42,911 bases of DNA. Source: Ruminococcaceae bacterium UBA7075 (lineage in GTDB: Bacteria > Bacillota > Clostridia > Oscillospirales > Acutalibacteraceae). Position 1 is the stretch's first letter. The number at the start of each line of letters is the position of its first letter. Below, piece after piece: positions 32,765 to 40,245 of this stretch. Below the pieces are notes generated by a model that was not told where the DNA came from, made no database searches, and worked only from the letters and a program-made list of their open reading frames with translations. Where the stretch lies: NCBI GenBank assembly GCA_002493635.1, contig DKZL01000081.1, positions 1 to 42,911 of the forward strand, read 5' to 3'. The position numbers and the translations under genes are program-made.

Positions 32765-33274
32765 TTAAAATGGTAGGTCATCGTCAAGAGGCATATCCTG
32801 AAAATCAGAATTTGAACCGCTCTGATATGATGCAGGTGCATCAGGAATCTGAGCCTGTGGAGCAGCCTGATAAGACTGAGCTGTGCCATAGGATTGTCCG
32901 CCGTATGACTGATTGCCACCGTAGGACTGGTTACCGTAACCTCCTGCATTTTCACGGCGTTCACCCGTAAATGAAACGCTGTCTGCAACAACCTCGACAA
33001 CATAACGATTGGTACCGTCCTTAGCCTGATATGTGCGGCTCTGGAGCTGTCCGTCTACGGCAATCATTGAACCCTTGCCAAAATAGCGGCAAACAAATTC
33101 TGCTGAATTTCTCCAACATACTATATCAAAGAAGTCAGCCTTACGCTCTTCACCGCTTTTTACATAACTGCGGTCAACAGCGATTCTGAAGCTGGTTACA
33201 CTGATTCCTGTGCCTGTTGTCTTTAATTCAGGGTCAGAAACAAGTCTGCCCATCAAAATTACTCTGTTTAACAT
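32765..33274 (-). CDS. ssb: Single-stranded DNA-binding protein
   Basis: SSB coats single-stranded DNA during replication and repair and recruits partners through its C-terminal tip. The protein is 169 aa. The OB-fold covers about residues 1-107 (MLNRVILMGRLVSDPELK, WRNSAEFVCRYFGKGS). A low-complexity Gly/Tyr/Gln/Ser linker with repeated YGGNQSYGGQ-type units follows. The tip DDDLPF is the partner-binding motif. It lies between rpsF and rpsR, the classic location in Firmicutes. Confidence 0.98.
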   Translation of the reverse strand: MLNRVILMGRLVSDPELKTTGTGISVTSFRIAVDRSYVKSGEERKADFFDIVCWRNSAEFVCRYFGKGSMIAVDGQLQSRTYQAKDGTNRYVVEVVADSVSFTGERRENAGGYGNQSYGGNQSYGGQSYGTAQSYQAAPQAQIPDAPASYQSGSNSDFQDMPLDDDLPF

Positions 33275-33313
33275 TTCTGTTCCTTTCGTAATTCGGGTTT
33301 CCCCTACAATTCA

Positions 33314-33616
33314 TTATTCGTTTTCCTTTTTGATAATCATAGAACGCATTACGCCGTCTGTAATCTTGTAGATACGGTCGAGTTCAGCAGGGAACTCAGC
33401 TTCGCTCTCAAAATCAAAGAGAACATAATAACCTTCGCTTTCTTTGTTGATAAGGTAAGCAAGCTTTCTTTTGCCCCATTCGTCAACATTCTTCAAAGTG
33501 GCATTTTTTTCAATGAGGGCTTTAAACTTTTCAACAATAGCCTGAATACCTTCTTCGCCCTTCTTCATTGAAACGATCATTACTGTTTCGTAATTAGCTG
33601 TTACTGCCATTTTCAT
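33314..33616 (-). CDS. rpsF: 30S ribosomal protein bS6
   Basis: S6 pairs with S18 on the 30S platform. The protein is 100 aa (98 if the second ATG is used). NYETVMIV begins the ferredoxin-like fold, and EWGKRKLAYLINKESEGYYVLFDFES is the conserved central strand region. AGGAGG lies four bases from ATG 33616 and ten from ATG 33610, so the start is not settled. It is the first gene of the operon, and its leader contains a hairpin in the position of the S6-S18 autoregulatory element. Confidence 0.97.
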   Translation of the reverse strand: MKMAVTANYETVMIVSMKKGEEGIQAIVEKFKALIEKNATLKNVDEWGKRKLAYLINKESEGYYVLFDFESEAEFPAELDRIYKITDGVMRSMIIKKENE

Positions 33617-33639
33617 TGCACCTCCTTCTGGACATTATG

Positions 33640-33653
33640 GCGGTTTCCACCGC
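33640..33653 (-). promoter_or_regulatory. Hairpin in the rpsF leader, candidate S6-S18 binding element
   Basis: On the minus strand GCGGTGGAAACCGC folds as a 5-bp stem with a GGAA loop, 24 bases before the rpsF start. A related structured leader bound by the S6-S18 complex is known upstream of rpsF in many bacteria. Whether the conserved CCG bulge is present was not verified. Confidence 0.4.
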
Positions 33654-33682
33654 AAGGATTTGTTGCATAACACAACGGATAT

Positions 33683-33710
33683 ATTATATCATAAAGTCAA
33701 TTTTTGTCAA
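33683..33710 (-). promoter_or_regulatory. Sigma-A-type promoter for rpsF-ssb-rpsR
   Basis: On the minus strand a perfect TTGACA (33710-33705), a 16-base spacer and a perfect TATAAT (33688-33683). It is one of the strongest-looking promoters of the window, as expected for ribosomal protein genes. Confidence 0.85.
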
Positions 33711-33820
33711 GTATTTTTTATTATTTTAGACGCTTCACAAGTTTTACTTAATATATAGCAGTTGCAACCCGAAGATAAACTTATGCTGTTATGTGACCAT
33801 TCATAATCTCTGTTCAAAGT

Positions 33821-35269
33821 TTAGGATTTTTTCCAGGCTGACGGGGAAAACAATAATAATAATGGGAAAAGCTCAAGTCTGCCGGCAAGCATATCAAATA
33901 TAAAAACAATTTTTGAAAGAATACTGAAGTCAGCATAATTTCCGACAGGACCGACTGAACCTAAGCCGGGTCCGGTGTTGTTAAGATTTGCCGCAACAGA
34001 TGAAAATGTTGTTGTAAAATCTTTGTTATCTATACTAATAAGCAGCATACTAAAGGCAAAAATACCGATATAAAGTACCAGATACATTGATGTTGTTCTC
34101 ATAGTGTTGTGGTCAACAGTTTTGCCGTCCATTCTTACACTTTTGACATTGCGGGGATGAATCAGCAGCGAAAATTCCTTATGGATTTCCTTGAACAAAA
34201 GGATAATTCGAGACACCTTGAATCCGCCGCCTGTACTGCCTGCCATTGCACCTATAAATGTGATAATAATTATGACGCTCTTAGACAACTCAGGCCACTG
34301 ATTGACATCGACAATGCCGAATCCTGTAGTCGTTATAATAGATGAAACATAGAAAAAGCTTTGATGAAAGGCATCGTATAAGGTTGGATATAACGAGCTT
34401 ATATTAAAAGTAATAACAGCAGTCGAAACAGCAACAATTCCAAGATAAACCCAAAGCTCCTGCATTCTGAAAGCATTTAAAAACTTGCGTGCAATCAGAA
34501 GAATATAGAAACTGAAATTTATACCGAAAAGCAGCATAAACACAGCTATAACCGTCTGAATGTAATAGCTGTCATAAGCGGCAATATTATTGTTATGAAT
34601 ACCAAAGCCGCCTGTACCAGCCGTTGCAAATCCTGTATTCAGCGCATCAAATATACCCATTCCGCCAAAGAGCAGCAATATAATTTCAAGTGCCGTAAGC
34701 CCCATATAAATGCTGTAAAGAAGAGCTGCGTAACTGCGCATATGCGGTAAAGCCTTGCCTATGATAGGACCGGGGCTTTCCGCCTTCATTAGATATATGT
34801 TCTGCTGACCGCCAAGCTTTGGAATTATGGCAAGCAGGAACACGATAACGCCCATTCCGCCTAACCAATGTGAAAAGCTGCGCCACATCAGCATTCCGTG
34901 ACTAAGTGCTTCAACATTGGTCAGAATTGTAGAACCTGTTGTTGTAAAACCTGATACCGTTTCAAAAAAGGCGTCTATAAATGACGGAATTTCTCCGCTG
35001 AGCCAGAAGGGCAGACATCCTGCAAACGACAGCAAAATCCAGCTCAGTGCCGTTGCCGCAAAGCCTGCTTTTTGATAGAGTACCATATTTTTTGGCTTTT
35101 TAACCTTGACAGCGATCAGACCAAGAATTATACAGGCAATTCCTGTTATAAGAAAATAAAAGCCTTCGTTTTCCTGATAAATCAGCGAGGTCAGCGTGCC
35201 GATTTGCATCGCAATTCCCTCAACAATCAAAACCCAGCCAAGTATATAAACAATCAACCGTTTATTCAT
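33821..35269 (-). CDS. trkH: Trk-type potassium uptake protein, membrane subunit
   Basis: TrkH is the ion-conducting subunit of the Trk/Ktr potassium importers. The protein is 482 aa with about ten to twelve helices in the fourfold M1-P-M2 repeat. Selectivity-filter segments are visible: SGFTTTGSTI, FATAGTGGFGIHN, ITTTGFGIVD, and LNNTGPGLGSVGPVGNY. SFSHWLGGMGVIVFLLAIIPKLGG is a conserved signature. The gene follows trkA by 16 bases, so gate and channel are made together. I see no clear terminator in the 200 bases to rpsF. Confidence 0.95.
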   Translation of the reverse strand: MNKRLIVYILGWVLIVEGIAMQIGTLTSLIYQENEGFYFLITGIACIILGLIAVKVKKPKNMVLYQKAGFAATALSWILLSFAGCLPFWLSGEIPSFIDAFFETVSGFTTTGSTILTNVEALSHGMLMWRSFSHWLGGMGVIVFLLAIIPKLGGQQNIYLMKAESPGPIIGKALPHMRSYAALLYSIYMGLTALEIILLLFGGMGIFDALNTGFATAGTGGFGIHNNNIAAYDSYYIQTVIAVFMLLFGINFSFYILLIARKFLNAFRMQELWVYLGIVAVSTAVITFNISSLYPTLYDAFHQSFFYVSSIITTTGFGIVDVNQWPELSKSVIIIITFIGAMAGSTGGGFKVSRIILLFKEIHKEFSLLIHPRNVKSVRMDGKTVDHNTMRTTSMYLVLYIGIFAFSMLLISIDNKDFTTTFSSVAANLNNTGPGLGSVGPVGNYADFSILSKIVFIFDMLAGRLELFPLLLLFSPSAWKKS

Positions 35270-35285
35270 AAAAAATCAGCTATCC

Positions 35286-36641
35286 TCAATGCTTCAAAAT
35301 ATCTTCAAGGGCACTTAATCCCTTGTGCGTGGTAAGAATTACTACTCTGTCATCAGGCATAATTTTATCACTGCCGTGCGGAAGAATAATCTTGCCCCTG
35401 CGATTAATGCAGATAATCTGAAGATTATCTTTAAGCGGAAGCTCGCTAATCTGCTTGCCTGTTACTCTTGAACCCTCACGAACTCTGAACTCAAGTGCTT
35501 CTATACGGTCCTCATTAAGGCGGTAAAGAGTTTCAACATTACTGCCCTCGGAATTCTGGACAGCACGAATGTATCGGGCAATATATTCTCCAGTAAGATT
35601 TTTGGGATGTATTATACAATCAAGATTGAGATTGCCGAGAATGAGGTCAAATGACGTATTATTAACCTTAGTAATTACTTTTGCCTTAGAAGCTCCCTTT
35701 AAATAAAGAGATATAAGGATATTTTCTTCATCATAATCCGTAAGAGCAGCAATTCCGTTTGCGTGCTCTATTCCTTCGCTCAAAAGCAAATCCTGATCCA
35801 TACAGTCACCGTGAATGATGACAGCATCAGGCAGAACCTCGGCAAGATGTTGGCACCTTTTGCCATTCTTTTCAATAATTTTGACATTAGTACCTGATTC
35901 AAGAAGTATTTTAGCCAGATAAAATGAAACCTTTCCTCCTCCAAGGAGAATTACGTCTTTGCTCTTTCCTATTGCTACATTGATTTTTTTAAAAAATTTT
36001 GCAGCCATTTCGGGTTTTGCAACAACAGAAATTTTATCGCCGCCGCAAATCACAAAATCGCCGTTCGGAATATAAACCTCTCCGCTCCGTTCGACAAGGC
36101 AAATTCGAGCCTTGCCGTTTAATATATCAATATCGCTTATTTTCTTGTTGTTAATTATTGAATCCTGCGGAATTGAAACCTTAATAAGCTCTGCTATACC
36201 TTTTGAAAAGGAATCAATCTCAAGCGCACCCGAAAACCTAAGCAGACGGCTTATTTCTATTGCCGCTGTAAGTTCAGGATTGATAGCCATTGAAAGTCCG
36301 AGCTGATCCTTTACACGGAACAAATCCTGCGTATATTCCGGATTTCTAACCCTTGCTATTGTGTGCTTAACTCCTGCCGCTTTAGCCATTAAACAGGTAT
36401 AGATATTAATTTCATCGGCAGCAGCCGCCGCAATAAGAATGTCGGCAGCGTCAGCTCCTGCCTCCATAAGTACCTCGTAGGTTGCACCGTTGCCCTCTAC
36501 ACCCATTACATCAAGTGAATCAGACAAATTCTGAACAGCCTCACGATCTATATCGACAACTACGATATTATGACCCTCTGAATTAAGCTCTGTGGCAATG
36601 GAAGTTCCGACCTTGCCGCAGCCAACAATTACAATTCTCAT
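35286..36641 (-). CDS. trkA: Trk system potassium uptake protein TrkA
   Basis: TrkA is the cytoplasmic NAD(H)-binding ring that gates TrkH. The protein is 451 aa with two RCK units, each a Rossmann domain plus a RCK-C domain. The first nucleotide motif is VGCGKVGTSIATEL; the second is LGGGKVSFYLAKILLESG. ATG 36641 has TGAGG six bases upstream; the in-frame GTG at 36653 is part of that site and is rejected. It is the first gene of the trkA-trkH pair behind a good promoter and diverges from the acetyltransferase gene. Confidence 0.95.
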   Translation of the reverse strand: MRIVIVGCGKVGTSIATELNSEGHNIVVVDIDREAVQNLSDSLDVMGVEGNGATYEVLMEAGADAADILIAAAAADEINIYTCLMAKAAGVKHTIARVRNPEYTQDLFRVKDQLGLSMAINPELTAAIEISRLLRFSGALEIDSFSKGIAELIKVSIPQDSIINNKKISDIDILNGKARICLVERSGEVYIPNGDFVICGGDKISVVAKPEMAAKFFKKINVAIGKSKDVILLGGGKVSFYLAKILLESGTNVKIIEKNGKRCQHLAEVLPDAVIIHGDCMDQDLLLSEGIEHANGIAALTDYDEENILISLYLKGASKAKVITKVNNTSFDLILGNLNLDCIIHPKNLTGEYIARYIRAVQNSEGSNVETLYRLNEDRIEALEFRVREGSRVTGKQISELPLKDNLQIICINRRGKIILPHGSDKIMPDDRVVILTTHKGLSALEDILKH

Positions 36642-36694
36642 AACTATCCTCACATAATACAGACAAAATATTTCTATTTTTCACATATAAAGTC

Positions 36695-36723
36695 ATAATA
36701 CACCAAATTATTATGAAAATCAA
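36695..36723 (-). promoter_or_regulatory. Promoter for trkA-trkH
   Basis: On the minus strand TTGATT (36723-36718), a 17-base spacer and TATTAT (36700-36695). Confidence 0.65.
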
Positions 36724-36827
36724 TATGTAATCTCAAAAAATCCTATTAAATGCGGAGTGTATTATTGTATATTTTTTCGTATCGGAATCACTATATTTTA
36801 TTATATACAATTTATCATTAAAAGCAT

Positions 36828-36856
36828 TTGACTTTTACATAAAAATATATTATTGT
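36828..36856 (+). promoter_or_regulatory. Promoter for the acetyltransferase gene
   Basis: TTGACT (36828-36833), a 17-base spacer and TATTGT (36851-36856), 29 bases before the start codon. Confidence 0.65.
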
Positions 36857-36885
36857 AATGATAATCCAGACTAAGGAGCGTTTTT

Positions 36886-37542
36886 ATGGACAACATTACA
36901 AGAAGAAACAATGATATGGCTTACATATCTGACAAAAGCGTTATGGAACAGCAGAAAAAAGCCCGTGAGCTTACACAAAAACTTAATACAATGGACAGAA
37001 GCGACTTTGAAGGTTTGCAGGCAGTAGTAAAAGAGCTTTTGGGTAAGTCTGAAAATGCGTGGATTAATCCGCCTTTTTACTGTGATTACGGCTTTAATAT
37101 TGAGATAGGAAAAAATCTGTTTGCTAACTACAACTGCACAATCTTAGATGTTGCAAAGGTAAAAATAGGCGATAATGTGCTGATTGGTCCAAATGTAAGC
37201 ATTTATACAGCGGGTCATCCTATTCACGCGGACACAAGAAAAACAGGCTATGAATACGGTGCTCCGATTACCATAGGCGATAATGTATGGATTGGAGGAA
37301 ACAGCATAATACTCCCCGGCGTTACTGTCGGAAGCAACGCAGTTATTGCGGCAGGCAGTGTTGTAACAAAGGACGTGCCTGAATGGACGGTTGTTGCAGG
37401 CAATCCTGCAAAAGTAATAAAAAAAATCACCGATGAGGACAAACAGTATTATTTTAAAGATAAAAAATTTGATGATGAGGCATTAGCTCATATTGAGGAG
37501 ATATTAAATCAAGATGAACTTCCCAATCTTGTAAATCAATAA
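36886..37542 (+). CDS. Maltose/galactoside-type O-acetyltransferase
   Basis: The 218-aa protein is a left-handed beta-helix acetyltransferase that moves acetyl from acetyl-CoA to sugar hydroxyls. Landmarks are NPPFYCDYGFNIEIGKNLFANYNCTILD, GPNVSIYTAGHPIH with the catalytic histidine, GDNVWIGGNSIILPGVTVGSNAVIAAGSVVTKDVP hexapeptide repeats, and VAGNPAKVIKKI. These match the Maa/LacA group; the natural acceptor is not decided. AAGGAG precedes ATG 36886. It runs about 30 residues longer than common Maa proteins, split between a short N-terminal extension and the C-terminal tail. It is a single-gene unit with its own promoter and terminator. Confidence 0.92.
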   Translation: MDNITRRNNDMAYISDKSVMEQQKKARELTQKLNTMDRSDFEGLQAVVKELLGKSENAWINPPFYCDYGFNIEIGKNLFANYNCTILDVAKVKIGDNVLIGPNVSIYTAGHPIHADTRKTGYEYGAPITIGDNVWIGGNSIILPGVTVGSNAVIAAGSVVTKDVPEWTVVAGNPAKVIKKITDEDKQYYFKDKKFDDEALAHIEEILNQDELPNLVNQ

Positions 37543-37545
37543 ACG

Positions 37546-37585
37546 AAACGGATTTTCCCTTTTATAGAGAAAATCCGTTTTATTA
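37546..37585. terminator. Terminator between convergent acetyltransferase and YeiH genes
   Basis: AAACGGATTTTC (37546-37557) pairs with GAAAATCCGTTT (37569-37580), followed by TATTA. The symmetric A/T flanks allow it to work on both strands. Confidence 0.85.
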
Positions 37586-37592
37586 TTATCGA

Positions 37593-38657
37593 TTAAAAAA
37601 TCCCGAGCATATGCTGCATTACTATGCTTACAGCCGTTATTGCAATCCAGCAGGTAAAACCGAGAAGTATAGGCTTGCCGCCCGACTTGACGAGTTTTAC
37701 TATATTTGTATTTAGTCCGATTGCTCCCATTGCCATTACTATAAAGAATTTGCTGAGCTGTTTTAAAAATCCGAAAATACTGTTTGCAGTGGACAATCCT
37801 TCGGCATTATTTGCAAGCAATGCAGTCACTATTGTTGTTATGACAGATGCAAGTACAAAATAGAGAATGAACATCGGGAAAATCTGTTTTAGACTGACTT
37901 TGGTCTGAGAGCCTGTGTTTGTCTTTTTCTCCCTTCTCATTCTTACAAAAGCCAGAACAAGTGTAATCGGTATAATTGCAAGCGTACGGGTCAGCTTTAC
38001 GATTGTTGCATATTCAAGCACCATACCGTTTGTACCGTGAAGCGTGTCCCATGTGGAAGCCGCCGCTGTTACTGACGAGGTATCGTTTACAGCTGTTCCT
38101 GCAAAAAGTCCGAAGCCCTCGTTGGTCATACCGAGCAATCCCCCGAGAGTCGGGAAAACAAGAGCCGCTATAACATTAAAAAGGAAGATAACAGATATTG
38201 ACTGAGCAATTTCCTCATCATCCGCATCAATTACGGGTGCTGTTGCCGCAATAGCCGAACCGCCGCAAATACTCGAACCAACGCCGATTAAAGTTGCAGT
38301 TTTACTCGGCATTTTTAACAGCTTATACATTATAAAAGAAATAATCAGCGAAGTAGCAATAGTTGAAATAATTATTGGAAGCGATGTAAGTCCGACTTCT
38401 CCGATTGTCGCAAGATTAAGACCAAATCCAAGCAAAATAACCGCATATTGTAAAATCTTTTTTGAAGTAAATGTAATTCCCTTTGCAAAAGGCGCTTTGT
38501 TTTTCATAAACAGCGTAATTATCATACCGAGAATAATTGCAATAACCGGTGCACCGATTACCTCAAGTGCAGGAAAAAACAAAACCACAAGCCATGACGG
38601 CACTGCAATCAAAAGGCAAAGCAAAATACCTAATATGTGTTCTCTAATTACTTTCAT
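37593..38657 (-). CDS. YeiH/UPF0324-family putative sulfate exporter
   Basis: A 354-aa protein with about ten membrane helices. It carries the UPF0324 (PSE) signatures: ILLGFGLNLATIGEVG, IGVGSSICGGSAIAATAPVIDADDEEIAQSISVIFLFN, and FAGTAVNDTSSVTAA. E. coli YeiH and relatives belong to this putative sulfate exporter family; substrates are not well established. ATG 38657 has GAGGAGG seven bases upstream. It diverges from the MATE gene over 126 bases and converges on the acetyltransferase gene. Confidence 0.92.
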   Translation of the reverse strand: MKVIREHILGILLCLLIAVPSWLVVLFFPALEVIGAPVIAIILGMIITLFMKNKAPFAKGITFTSKKILQYAVILLGFGLNLATIGEVGLTSLPIIISTIATSLIISFIMYKLLKMPSKTATLIGVGSSICGGSAIAATAPVIDADDEEIAQSISVIFLFNVIAALVFPTLGGLLGMTNEGFGLFAGTAVNDTSSVTAAASTWDTLHGTNGMVLEYATIVKLTRTLAIIPITLVLAFVRMRREKKTNTGSQTKVSLKQIFPMFILYFVLASVITTIVTALLANNAEGLSTANSIFGFLKQLSKFFIVMAMGAIGLNTNIVKLVKSGGKPILLGFTCWIAITAVSIVMQHMLGIF

Positions 38658-38683
38658 CAATATTCCTCCTCAAAACTACAATA

Positions 38684-38712
38684 ATATTACTACAAATTCA
38701 TTTTAAAAGCAA
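38684..38712 (-). promoter_or_regulatory. Promoter for the YeiH-type gene
   Basis: On the minus strand TTGCTT (38712-38707), a 17-base spacer and TAATAT (38689-38684). Confidence 0.5.
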
Positions 38713-38717
38713 GTCGT

Positions 38718-38740
38718 CTAAGTATCCTTGACTTACTTAG
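38718..38740. promoter_or_regulatory. Inverted repeat spanning the MATE gene -35 box (candidate operator)
   Basis: CTAAGTA (38718-38724) and TACTTAG (38734-38740) flank nine bases that contain most of the -35 box at 38728-38733. It also lies just upstream of the divergent YeiH promoter, so one regulator could control both genes. No regulator gene is adjacent. Confidence 0.55.
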
Positions 38741-38755
38741 GTTATATGATATAAT
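38728..38755 (+). promoter_or_regulatory. Sigma-A-type promoter for the MATE transporter
   Basis: TTGACT (38728-38733), a 16-base spacer and a perfect TATAAT (38750-38755), 29 bases before the start codon. Confidence 0.75.
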
Positions 38756-38783
38756 CAATATAATTTTTATATAAGGAGTACTT

Positions 38784-40115
38784 ATGGAAATCAAATTATC
38801 AGATCATTTTTCATATAAAAGGCTATTTAGATTTGTTCTGCCATCAATTGTAATGATGATTTTTACATCAATCTACGGCGTGGTTGACGGATTGTTCGTT
38901 TCAAACTTCGTAGGCAAAACAGCCTTTGCTGCCGTAAATTTTATTATGCCGCTCTTAATGATGCTAAGCACCATTGGATTTATGATAGGCGTTGGAGGCA
39001 GTGCATTAGTAGCTAAAACACTCGGCGAGGGTGATAATGAACGGGCAAACAAGTATTTTTCTCTGCTTGTATATTCTGTAATTGCCGCAGGAATCGTAAT
39101 TTCAATTCTGGGAGAAATTTTTATTGAACCGATTGCATACTCCCTCGGTGCAAGAGGAGAAATGCTTAATAACTGCGTTCTGTATTCAAGAATATTATTT
39201 ATTTCCCTTACAATGTTTATGCTTCAAAATGTTTTTCAAAGCCTTTTTGTTACCGCTGAAAAGCCAAAAATCGGACTGGCTGTTACAGTTACGGCAGGAT
39301 GTATCAATATTGTCATGGACTTTCTGCTAATCGGCGTATTTAATTTTGGAATTGCAGGTGCGGCGATTGCCACTGCTATGAGTGAAACCTTCGGAGGACT
39401 CTTCCCTATCATTTATTTCTCACGCAAAAATAAAAGTCACTTAAAGCTCGGCAAGACAAGGTTTATGGGCAAAGTGCTTTTAAAAGCCTGCACAAACGGT
39501 TCGTCAGAGCTTATGACAAACATTTCCATGTCGCTTGTAAATATGCTTTACAATATTCAGCTTATGAATCTGGCAGGCGAAAATGGTGTAGCCGCATACG
39601 GCGTAATAATGTATGTCAATTTCATATTTATTGCTATTTTCCTTGGCTATTCAATAGGCAGTGCACCGATTATAGGATATAATTACGGCTCGCAAAACAA
39701 CAAAGAACTAAAAAATATGTTTAATAAAAGCTTAATAATTATTACAGCGCTTGCAGTATCGCTCACTGTAATTGCAGAATCGGTTTCTTATCCGCTCACA
39801 TCAAGCTTTGTCGGATACGATAAGAGCCTGTTTGAGCTTACGCACAATGGATTTATGATATTTTCAATTTCGTATCTTATGTGCGGATTTAACATCTGGG
39901 GGTCAGCGTTCTTTACTGCACTCGGCAACGGTGGAATTTCTGCGGCAATCTCGTTCCTGCGTTCACTTCTATTTCAAATTGTTTCAATATTTGTACTTCC
40001 ACTGATTTTTGGAATCAGTGGCATCTGGATGTCGGTTGTTGTCGCTGAATCCCTGTCTCTGGTTGTAACAGTAGTATTTTTAATAACGCAGAGAAAAAAA
40101 TACAGTTATGTATGA
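38784..40115 (+). CDS. MATE-family efflux transporter
   Basis: A 443-aa protein with twelve predicted membrane helices in two pseudo-repeats. The first half starts with LFRFVLPSIVMMIFTSIYGVVDGLFVSNFVGKTAFAAVNFIMP, a typical MATE N-terminus; GVGGSALVAKTLGEGDNERANKYF follows, then in the second half GYSIGSAPIIGYNYGSQNNKELKNMF. These resemble the MepA/NorM-like group that exports cationic drugs by Na+ or H+ exchange; the substrate is not known here. AAGGAG precedes ATG 38784. A terminator follows. The promoter overlaps an inverted repeat. Confidence 0.93.
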   Translation: MEIKLSDHFSYKRLFRFVLPSIVMMIFTSIYGVVDGLFVSNFVGKTAFAAVNFIMPLLMMLSTIGFMIGVGGSALVAKTLGEGDNERANKYFSLLVYSVIAAGIVISILGEIFIEPIAYSLGARGEMLNNCVLYSRILFISLTMFMLQNVFQSLFVTAEKPKIGLAVTVTAGCINIVMDFLLIGVFNFGIAGAAIATAMSETFGGLFPIIYFSRKNKSHLKLGKTRFMGKVLLKACTNGSSELMTNISMSLVNMLYNIQLMNLAGENGVAAYGVIMYVNFIFIAIFLGYSIGSAPIIGYNYGSQNNKELKNMFNKSLIIITALAVSLTVIAESVSYPLTSSFVGYDKSLFELTHNGFMIFSISYLMCGFNIWGSAFFTALGNGGISAAISFLRSLLFQIVSIFVLPLIFGISGIWMSVVVAESLSLVVTVVFLITQRKKYSYV

Positions 40116-40151
40116 TAATTTATTTTAATTAATATAAAAGACTTTGAAAGC

Positions 40152-40178
40152 AAAAAAGCAGCCGGTGCTGCTTTTTTT
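40152..40178. terminator. Terminator between convergent MATE and metal ATPase genes
   Basis: AAAAAAGCAGC (40152-40162) pairs with GCTGCTTTTTT (40167-40177) around a CGGT loop. T-runs exist on both strands. Confidence 0.88.
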
Positions 40179-40245
40179 GTTATGTTCACTTTATCTTAAA
40201 AGAAACAATGAATAAATTATTCGTATAAAATAATGCCAACAGCTA

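Noticed and set aside
33755..33803. Possible third copy of the structured element: plus-strand CGAAGA followed by ATGCTGTTATGTG resembles the interior of copy 1.
   Set aside because: The flanking TCGGGTA/TGCCCGA stem and the GCAGCC/GGCTGC hairpin are absent, so the likeness covers only about 25 bases and may be chance.
40152..40178. Hairpin AGCAGCCGGTGCTGCT resembles the end hairpin of the structured elements.
   Set aside because: No TCGGGTA/TGCCCGA stem lies upstream; it is an ordinary terminator for the MATE gene.
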